Shown here: piece after piece, positions 62,422-64,000 of the stretch | Numbering within the stretch: position 1 is the first letter of the stretch | Layout: the number at the start of each line of letters is the position of its first letter | DNA from: [Phialemoniopsis] sp. UDSM-2020 | Lineage: Eukaryota; Ascomycota; Sordariomycetes; Thyridiales; Thyridiaceae | DNA length: 64,000 nucleotides | Direction: 5' to 3' | Assembly (NCBI GenBank): GCA_018873225.1 | Contig: JAEILZ010000009.1 | Coordinates: forward strand, 1,107,501-1,171,500 | Translations under genes and position numbers: made by a program | The notes under the pieces: generated by a model | Seen by the model: the letters and a program-made list of their open reading frames with translations, nothing else | Database searches by the model: none | Told to the model about the DNA's origin: nothing

Positions 62422-63945
62422 GAGACACTGACTCCTGACCTCTGCGAGCTGCCATCCTTGCCGAAGAGACAACGCACGCTGACTACAGGCTGGGTCGTCA
62501 CCTGCAAGGTGAGAGACTTGCTCTAGCCTGGCTCAAGACTAGACTCGACCGGCCCCAGAAAGCAATACTTTTGCTCGACGTCAGGTTGTGACATCGCGCC
62601 CCTCGGCACAGCCGGTGTTGGTCCAAGCATACCTAGTACGGCAGTTCTTTCCTTCTCTGAAGCACTTCGAGGTCTGCAGAGTAACGAGTAGCCCTCTGGG
62701 CTGACAAGGACCTTCTCTTCCCGACAGCAACGCTGCCGCTAGGTATGTGGTCATTGTCACCAGGGCATCCATCTCGTCGCTTTACGAAGCTACGGAAGTA
62801 CCCTGAATGCCTAGCCTTTTGCCTTCCACGTTCCCTACCCTTTCCCTCCACCTTCCTTCGGTCCCCGCTCGCCGTGGTTCCCCGGCAGCGGGACTTGCGC
62901 AGAGGAGATCGACGGTCTGAAACTTGCAAGACCGCCCCCAGGCACCATGTTCCTCGATGCACCCTTCTTCACGATCTGCATGATCTAGTCCCAGCAGCAC
63001 ATGGTGGGTATGGGAAAAGATCCTGTCCGTATCGGGAGGTATGAAGTGGCGGGTGCATGAACGAGCAATGGGGCCGCCGTGTGGTCCACTTGCGGCTTTA
63101 TCCTCCGACTGGCTGAAGGAGTTGGGACCTCGTCGACTCTTTCTAGGGTCCGGTCCGTTCAGGGTCCTGGTGGTTTGTCTGATGGTGGCGAGGGGCCAGT
63201 GCCACTGACGAGTATGACGTGAAAGTGCTTTGGGGGTGATGCTATGAATGTTGATGTGAGCTCTTGGCAGCACCTTTGTTCCTTGTCATGAGCAGTCTAG
63301 TAGATTTTAGATTGTGGCAGTGGCGACTGATGTCCATGATTGTTGGCTACTATCTATGATGTTATACATCCTAAGAGGCAACGTAATTCCAAGGCAGTGA
63401 AGTGAGATGTACACTGGCAGTAACATCTGAATCTCATAATTGTGTTGCTATTGGGTTGATGTTCAAAAGACCAGTGCTAGTCATTATTACGTTCTGGTGT
63501 TCGAGCTGTGCACCTTTATGGTTGGAGGTTCTTCGTAGTTATCTCAATCTTTTCTAGTCGCGAGAGGATTGTCTAATCATACGTCTGGGAAACACTGACA
63601 GACTTATTGTGTTATTGTAGTTTTGGTGTTACTCAAATTATTTTTTTGACTTATACACAATCTGATCCAACAAGAATGATTATGCCTCAATGATTGTCAT
63701 GTCGGAAACCTGGAATATCTGAACAATGATGTTGTAACTAGATAAACGAAGCACAGAGATGTAGCAAGATAGTACTTTAGTTGCCATTTTTCCTGTGGTG
63801 ATATGATTATACAAGATTCACACACGACATGTAACAATGACACAAAGCAACACGCGCCAACGTAGATCTGATCTCGTACGTCGACTTTCATAGTATCATT
63901 CCAACATGTCATTAAGAAAATTAAAATCTCCCTCCTAGGTATAGC

Positions 63946-64000
63946 TCAACCCGACAAGCCCTTCTCCAGCATCTTGATACCCTCCCTGACCTTGGGGCAG
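63946..64000 (-). CDS. Possible C-terminal end of a minus-strand gene, truncated by the window
   Basis: On the minus strand the last 55 bases read CPKVREGIKMLEKGLSG then TGA (63946-63948). The helical, basic ending resembles the C termini of PLP-dependent class I aminotransferases, but 17 residues are too few to assign a family. The start and most of the frame are outside the window. Confidence 0.35.
   Translation of the reverse strand, partial: CPKVREGIKMLEKGLSG

Larger units (their letters stand above)
53766..63945. other. Gene-free region of about 10.2 kb upstream of STE12
   Basis: Base composition is ordinary and not AT-collapsed, so repeat-induced point mutation is not evident. Open frames are short and overlap on both strands; the longest (55051-55719, 61219-61797, 62782-63273) are low-complexity or lack any motif, signal peptide or splice support. 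The first kilobases should include the STE12 promoter and possibly a long leader. The remainder could hold non-coding RNA or distant regulatory sites. I see simple repeats near 55.1 and 55.9 kb and seven TGAAACA or TGTTTCA sites. Confidence 0.55.

Noticed and set aside
62782..63273. 163-codon minus-strand open frame
   Set aside because: Starts ordinarily but shows no conserved pattern and overlaps other equally long shadow frames.
1..64000. Biosynthetic cluster, CRISPR, integrated virus or intact transposon
   Set aside because: No backbone synthase, spacer array, integrase, reverse transcriptase or terminal repeats were seen; most genes are dispersed housekeeping functions.

Overview
The window is nuclear DNA of a filamentous ascomycete (Pezizomycotina, most likely a Sordariomycete). 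The evidence is short 53-80 bp introns with GTRAGT-like donors and CTRAC branch sites close to a YAG acceptor, highly conserved fungal housekeeping proteins, and a Ste12 that carries two C2H2 zinc fingers, an architecture of filamentous fungi and not of Saccharomyces. Placement below class is not attempted. I reconstructed exon structures by hand from splice signals, reading frame and conserved protein sequence.

Layout, left to right: the 3' part of SDO1 (+, ribosome maturation); RPS18 (-); SEC18/NSF (+); a secreted Asn/Asp/Lys-rich protein (-); a CAS1-type O-acetyltransferase (-); a 2EXR/F-box-like protein (-); a secreted PI-PLC-like phosphodiesterase (-); SMC3 cohesin (-); MOT1 (+); CDC37 (+); an unrecognised gene interrupted by an in-frame TAG (-); a PMA-type P-type H+-ATPase (+); BUD4/anillin-like (+); HIS6 (-); FAF1 (+); STE12 (-); then about 10.2 kb with no convincing gene; and the last codons of a further minus-strand gene at the right edge.

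Most genes are core functions and are not organised as a biosynthetic cluster. There are themes: ribosome biogenesis (SDO1, RPS18, FAF1), Hsp90 clients and cell signalling (CDC37, STE12), chromosomes and transcription (SMC3, MOT1), and cell surface or secretion (SEC18, CAS1 homologue, PLC-like protein, PMA, BUD4). Divergent pairs sharing an upstream region are RPS18/SEC18, SMC3/MOT1, unknown/PMA and HIS6/FAF1.

The observations most worth following are: (1) a 53-bp AT-AC intron in the PMA-type ATPase, required to restore a conserved segment and having U2-type signals; (2) an in-frame amber codon inside an otherwise continuous two-part gene; (3) the 10-kb gene-free region upstream of STE12, which holds seven copies of the Ste12 pheromone-response element TGAAACA by hand count; (4) an 84-nt STE12 cassette exon spanning both zinc fingers; (5) replacement of the expected catalytic Asp by Asn in the CAS1-type esterase domain. 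I found no CRISPR array, rRNA, tRNA or intact transposon.
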